Assembly: GCA_965153455.1 (NCBI GenBank)
Contig: OZ234501.1
Coordinates: 15,922,855 to 15,986,854, forward strand
Source of the DNA: Sphagnum compactum
Lineage: Eukaryota; Bryophyta; Sphagnopsida; Sphagnales
DNA: 64,000 nucleotides
Direction of reading: 5' to 3'
Part shown: piece after piece, positions 59,116-64,000 of the stretch
How positions within the stretch are numbered: the first letter of the stretch is position 1
Layout: each line of letters begins with the position of its first letter
Notes under the pieces: generated by a model
Database searches by the model: none
What the model was told of the DNA's origin: nothing
The model's input: only the letters and a program-made list of their open reading frames with translations
Position numbers and translations under genes: made by a program

Positions 59116-60215
59116 ATGGTAGACGATCTTTCTCAAATTGCAATTGAGAAATTAGACAAGAACAATTTCCAAGTGTGGAAATTTAGGATTATGAATTTCT
59201 TGATGGGGAAAGGTTATTGGGAGTTCATAACTGGTGATGAGAAAGAACCTCCTCTCCCAGATAACCCCACACAACAACAAATTCAAGCCAATAAAACTTG
59301 GCATGAAAAAGCAAGAAATTTTTTGTATTGGCTTTCTATGAATGTGTCTGATTCCATGATTGTGCATATTCAAGATGCACAATCACTCAAGCAAGCTTGG
59401 GATGCATTGGTGAAGATGTATAGCACCAATACACAAGCCCGCAAAATGCAACTGAAACAAGAGTTGCATAATTTATAGAAAAACAAAATGAACATCAGTG
59501 ACTATTCTACAAAGGCGAAAAACCTTGCAGATGCTCTTGCATCTATAAGAGCCCCAGTAGATGATGAAGATCTAATGGCCGTGACCTTGAATGGATTTGA
59601 AAAAGACTATAACCAATTCCGTACTTTAATTGCAATTCGAGAAACATTTATGATTTCCAAGACTTAATAACCCTACTTATAAGTGAAGAGATGAGAATTG
59701 TTGGCACTTCATCTAGTGGAGGATCATAAGAAAGTGTTTTCTACTCAAATATTAACAGAGGTAGAGGTGGTAAAACCTCATTTCGAGGTTGACACGAAAG
59801 CTCGCATGGTGGACATCATCAACATGAAGGTCAACCTCCTGGAGGTGGACGAGGAAACTTTGGAGGAAGAGGAAGTCGAGGAAGTCGTGGAGGTCATGGT
59901 GGAAGTCATCGAGGTCAACAACCAAATAGCGACTCAAAATGCTACTACTACGGGAAGCCTGGGCACATGGCAAAAAACTGTTATCAAAGGGAACATGATG
60001 CACGAAATGGAAAGCTGCAACAAGGGAATTATGCATCAACTAGCAATCAAGGCAATGAGCAACTGTTTGTGATGCAGCACATGGCAAATTCAATGATAGG
60101 AGGTTTATTAGATAATAATGTCTGGTATGTGGATTCTGGAGCTTCAAACCACATGACTAGTCATGGAGAATGGTTTAGAGACATAAGGCATTTGAAACAC
60201 CAAGGTTTTTGGAAA
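59116..60215 (+). pseudogene. Copia Gag and protease remnant
   Basis: Gag starts at ATG 59116 (KLDKNNFQVWKFRIMNFLMG, then WHEKARNFLYWLSMNVSD). A TAG at 59476-59478 and a frameshift near 59.65 kb follow. In the shifted frame comes a Gly/Arg-rich RGG-like linker, then a zinc knuckle near 59940-59981 reading CYYYGKPGHMAKNC: its second Cys (59949-59951) is Tyr, so the finger is broken. The aspartic protease then shows NVWYVDSGASNHMTSHGEWF (DSG active site, about 60.12-60.17 kb). A further frameshift is near 60.21 kb. Confidence 0.85.
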
Positions 60216-61977
60216 CTGGTGATGACACTACCCATCCCATCACACAAATTGGCAAGATGCCATTGTCCATGCAAGATGAGCAAACAAAGTATTTAAAAGA
60301 TGTATTTCATGTTCCAACCATAATAAAAAATTTGGTCTCCGTAGGCGAGATGGTGGAACAAGGTTTATAGGTGACATTCAACCCTAATGGATGTTTTGTG
60401 GAAGACATGAAGAACCAAGGCAAATTGATTGCAAAAAGGGAAAGGAATAAATGAATGTTCACCTTGGATGTGAACATGCCTAAGGCGAATTCCATGTTAT
60501 TCACACATGGAAAAGGAGCTGGAGACATTGGAATTTGGCACAAGTGGGTTGGCCATGTTAATTTCCAACGTTCAAGTTGATAGAGAAACAAAATCTTGTT
60601 GGAGGTCTTCCCAAATTTGGAATAGAAGAGGTGATGTCAGAAGTTTGTGAAGCATGCCAATTGGGGAAGCAAACTAGGCATCCATTCCCAGCTTAAACAA
60701 CTCATGTGAGTTTCAAACCTTTGGAAATGATCCACTCAGATGTGTGGACCACGAAGATAGAATCCATTGGAGGATGTAAGTACTACGTGAGTTTCATTGA
60801 TGACCACACAAGGAAGGTGTGGGTCTACTTCATGAAACACAAAGGTGAAGTGTTTCAAAAATTTTTGAATTTCAAAACAATGGTGGAGAAGGAGAAGGGT
60901 GTGAGCATCAAATGCCTAAGGTCCGATGGAGGGGGAGAGTATTTTTCAAATGAATTTAGTGAATACTTGAAGGAGCATGAAATTCAAGGGAAGTACTCAT
61001 GTAATTATTCCCCAAAACACAATAAAATTGTTGAAACGAAGAACAAGCACATTGTAGAAATAGCACGTGCCATGTTGAATGAGAAGAATTTGCCAAATTA
61101 CTTTTGGGCTGAAGCGGTAGCAACTACAGTCTATATCATGAATCGAACACCCACAACGGCAGTTCATGGCATGACACCCGAAAAAAAATTCACAGGCGAG
61201 AAACCAGATGTCTCACACCTCAGAGTGTTTGGTTGCATTGCATACGTGCATGTTACTGACGATAAGAGATCAAAACTAAATCCAAAAGCTAAGAAGTGTA
61301 TCTTCATTGGATATTCTTCAGAACAAAAAGGATATAGATGCTTCAACCCTTCCACTTGAAAGTTACAAGTGAGTAGAGATGTTGTGTTTGATGAGATGGT
61401 TAACTGGTACTCACCACTGAAAATAGCAGAAGATGGAGAGGCTAGAAATGGTGATGTTTCATCAAATGTGGAACAAGAATCACAATTAATTAGTGGACCA
61501 CAAGAGTCTTCAATTAATGGGTCCAGTAGCATTCCATGGAAAGGAAGATTAAGATCTTCAAACATTATACATGGTAGTTCTCAAACATCATCTAAAAATT
61601 CTCATGTAGATGGTGAGTCAAGTGATTCAGAGAAGAGTGTGGGTGAAAAATCAAAAGTCCCTTCAATTACTATTCCCGAAGTTTGGATGGCCAAGAAAGC
61701 TTTGAAAACACCTGACAACAACAATGGAATATGAAGATCCACACGAGTCAAGTACCCTGTACAAAAACTCACATATGATGGCTTTGTAGCTCATCATTAT
61801 GCATACATGGTGAGAGTTATACAGGAGGTTGAACCCACTTGTTTTGAACAGGCAGTTGGAAACCCTAAGTGGGACAATGCCATGGATGAAGAGATGGCGA
61901 CATTGGATGCCAATGCTACTTGGGAATTGGTAGCTTTACCAAAAGACAAGAAAGCAATTGGGTGCAAATGGGTGTAC
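60215..61977 (+). pseudogene. Copia integrase and start of RT
   Basis: GAG-pre-integrase block (IWHKWVGHVNFQR, about 60.54 kb; EVCEACQLGKQTRHPF, about 60.65 kb), a TAA before THVSF at 60.70 kb, then the integrase core: IHSDVW (Asp), CLRSDGGGEYFSNEF (Asp) and VETKNKHIVEIARAML (Glu). VFGCIAYVHV and KCIFIGYSSEQKGYRCFNPS follow, then TGA at 61357-61359. Downstream is the Ser-rich tether and the RT start (EAMDEEMATLDANATWELV-like, GCKWVY), ending at TAG 61978-61980 where the internal deletion lies. Confidence 0.85.
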
Positions 61978-61984
61978 TAGGATA

Positions 61985-62160
61985 AAGCACATTGAGGTGC
62001 ACTACCACTTTATTAGAAAAAAAGTTCTAGCAAAAGAAATTGACCTTATTCATATCAGTACTGAAGACTAAGTTGCTGACATTTTCACAAAGGCTTTAGG
62101 TACAAACAAGCTACGGAAGTTTAGAAAAATGCTTGGTGTATTAAAAGTGGATTTGAGCTT
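61985..62160 (+). pseudogene. Copia RNase H C-terminal remnant and polypurine tract
   Basis: KHIEVHYHFIRKKVLA, then the usual copia end STEDQVADIFTKAL and LRKFRKMLGV. GAGGGGGAG before the 3' LTR (62161-62169) is the polypurine tract that primes plus-strand DNA. Confidence 0.85.
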
Positions 62161-62169
62161 GAGGGGGAG

Positions 62170-62483
62170 TGTTGAAAATTCAAGCTCAATTAGTTAAGTT
62201 TCATTGTTACTAGAGTAGGAAAGTAACTAAGTTACTTTCACAAGGTTGAATTACTTTCTTTACTTATATTAGTTTGGTTATTTGTGGTTTGGTCTTTTAG
62301 TTAAATACCTTGGTGTTCTTGGTTTGGCTCTTTTTTTTTTTCATTGCACAAGTTTGTGTATTTCATGTGACAAGAACCTTGAGGAGTTCTTGATGTTATG
62401 TTCCATGTTGAGAGCATCGTGTTTTAGTTTCATTTCAATAAAGATTTATGTTTGCAGTTGAGTAGATTTCCTATTTGTTAACA
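62170..62483 (+). repeat. Copia 3' LTR
   Basis: Begins TGTTGAAAATTC, ends GTTAACA, 314 bp, aligned end to end with the 5' LTR. Followed by TGAAA (target duplication). Confidence 0.93.
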
Positions 62484-62488
62484 TGAAA

Positions 62489-64000
62489 ATGGTTCAATCT
62501 TCTGAAAATGAAATCTTGATAAATAAAAATACATGTGAAGTGTTTATGATTCATGATCTAATGGAAAATGAATATGAAATAAACCTTAGTTTTCAAATTG
62601 AAAGGAGCCAAAACCTAGAAAGTGAAATAAATAAATATATAAATTACATGCTCAAATAACATGTGGAAATCACATGTTAAAAATTCTTTTTGCGTGAATG
62701 ATAACAAGGATGTTGATGTGAAATGCTTACAAACCATGACATGTATTATTTGTTACAATAATCCAATGTTCTATAACATTAAAACCAAAGTAGGGAAAGG
62801 TATATACTATAATCATGATATACAATACAACAAATGGAATGACAACATTGAAAAAAGATATGAATCCAAACCATTGTACTATTGCAAAAATGTTTGAGGA
62901 AAAAATAAACATTCCATTGAAAGGAAGAATGAGGAGACAACCTCCAAAAAAAAATCAAATTCATTTAGCAGTGTAATTATCACTTTGTTTATTGCCAAAA
63001 AACCTTTCCAAAAGGGTCATATGCAAGAGAATATGTTTTCTGAAGATATGAACTTGTTTATTGTCAAAATTCATCTACCCATGCAATTTGTTGAAAGTCT
63101 ATGGATGAAGCGTCTATGTTTGCATTTGTGTCCAACATGTATTTAGTTAATTTTGGACTAAATTGTCAATTGTGGGTTTTTTAAAACCTAGTGGTTAAGA
63201 TTAAATTTGAAGCAAAACATTATTAACTTTTGTTGTTGCATCATTTGGTGGCCCCCAAATGAAATTTTCTTTTTAATTTTCCAACTTCCAAATGTCAGTT
63301 GTTAATTCTGAACTTTTCAAAAGTTTAGAATTAAGTAAGTACATGATAATTTTGCAACAATGAGCTTTGATTTTTGGATGTCAAAAGGAGTGCATGACAT
63401 ATTTGCAGGCAAAACATGTTACATTTAGTTTTTTTGAAAACTTTGCAAATATCTCTTGGAAAACTTTGGCCAAAAACTTGATTGAATTATTAGAAAAATA
63501 TAACTTAGAAAAAATATTGTTACTTATGTGAAAGATGAAAGGTCTAACTTGAACACAATGGCTTTCACATCAGAAGCAATTGTAAATTATGACATTTTAA
63601 GTTTGGAAGAAAGTTAACAATGTGCTTGTTTTGGGCATGCATTTTCCAAGGCTTTTCAATATGCTATATAAGTAGATGAAAACGTTTGTAAAGACTTGAC
63701 ATATGTTTCTATTAAGACTACATAAGGAGATTTGCAAAAATGTATAACTTGGCCAAAAAAATCTAGGAGAAATTAATAAGAGGACCAAACCATGTGTTGA
63801 ATTTAGTTTGGTCTCAAGGAAATTGAATACACTAATGAATATAAGGTTATTTATTTATTTATTTATATTGTTGTAATGAGAAATATATAATTTGTAGTTT
63901 TTATAATTAGTTTCAATTAATAGGAGTTCCAACAAATTGTTTTTTCTTTTGCATATTTGCAAGTCAAATTATATTTTTTTAAAAGGCATTGTAATTTCAA
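62489..64000. repeat. R1 right copy, segment 3
   Basis: Matches R1-left from about 9579 to 11239 with small indels, beginning ATGGTTCAATCTTCTG and running to the window end. No gene; open frames under 80 codons occur at equivalent places in both copies by chance of AT-rich sequence. Confidence 0.85.

Larger units (their letters stand above)
57574..62483 (+). mobile_element. Ty1/copia LTR retrotransposon, internally deleted
   Basis: 4910 bp, bounded by LTRs of 312 and 314 bp and by the perfect 5-bp target duplication TGAAA (57569-57573 and 62484-62488). The empty site in R1-left (near 9575-9585) has TGAAA once, confirming the insertion. Gene order is Gag, protease, integrase, RT, RNase H (copia). 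The pol region is cut: RT stops after GCKWVY at 61978 and RNase H resumes at its C-terminal KHIEVHYHFIRKKVLA, so about 2 kb of RT/RNase H is missing. Stops and frameshifts also occur in Gag and integrase. Confidence 0.95.

Noticed and set aside
1-64000. CRISPR arrays, rRNA genes, complete tRNA genes, bacterial operons
   Set aside because: None seen. Tandem arrays here are degenerate and lack regular spacers, and no full tRNA cloverleaf was found.

Overview
This is eukaryotic, almost certainly land-plant, nuclear DNA. It is AT-rich, with intron-split genes that use GT-AG boundaries, Ty1/copia and Ty3/gypsy retroelements, many microsatellites and minisatellites, and long non-coding stretches. 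I cannot name the species. A trehalose-6-phosphate synthase (TPS) fragment and plant-style retroelements support a plant.

Layout. (1) 2.5-4.9 kb, minus strand: an intact-looking four-exon gene for a divergent SEC15-like exocyst subunit. Its paralogue is at 40.9-43.0 kb on the plus strand with three exons. A third, broken 3' fragment is at 45.3-45.5 kb. The 3' flanks are also shared, so this is an old segmental duplication. (2) 5.8-11.2 kb: a long non-coding repeat, here called R1. A second direct copy fills 46.1 kb to the window end, but two retroelements are nested in it. (3) 14.1-16.4 kb: the 5' part of a class I-like TPS gene, with a premature stop and cut off at a repeat. (4) 25.8-28.1 kb, minus: the 3' part of an unidentified coiled-coil gene. 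(5) 17-40 kb otherwise: AT-rich DNA with minisatellites and inverted repeats. (6) 50.05-57.28 kb, minus: a decayed Ty3/gypsy-like element. (7) 57.57-62.48 kb, plus: a copia element with both LTRs, an iMet-type primer-binding site and a perfect 5-bp target duplication, but with most of the reverse transcriptase and RNase H deleted.

The most interesting object is the Ty3/gypsy-like element. On the minus strand it reads Gag with two zinc knuckles, a C5 DNA-methyltransferase-like domain (ECQ, ENT, an HRLR/WWTNL block and C-terminal motifs in family order), reverse transcriptase, RNase H, an HHCC/DDE integrase, and then a C4HC3 PHD finger in the integrase reading frame. A DNA-methylating module plus a chromatin-reading module suggests a retroelement that interacts with host epigenetic marks. 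This copy is dead: it has many stops, several frameshifts and lost RNase H aspartates. Comparing the occupied and empty R1 copies gives the insertion boundaries of both retroelements directly.
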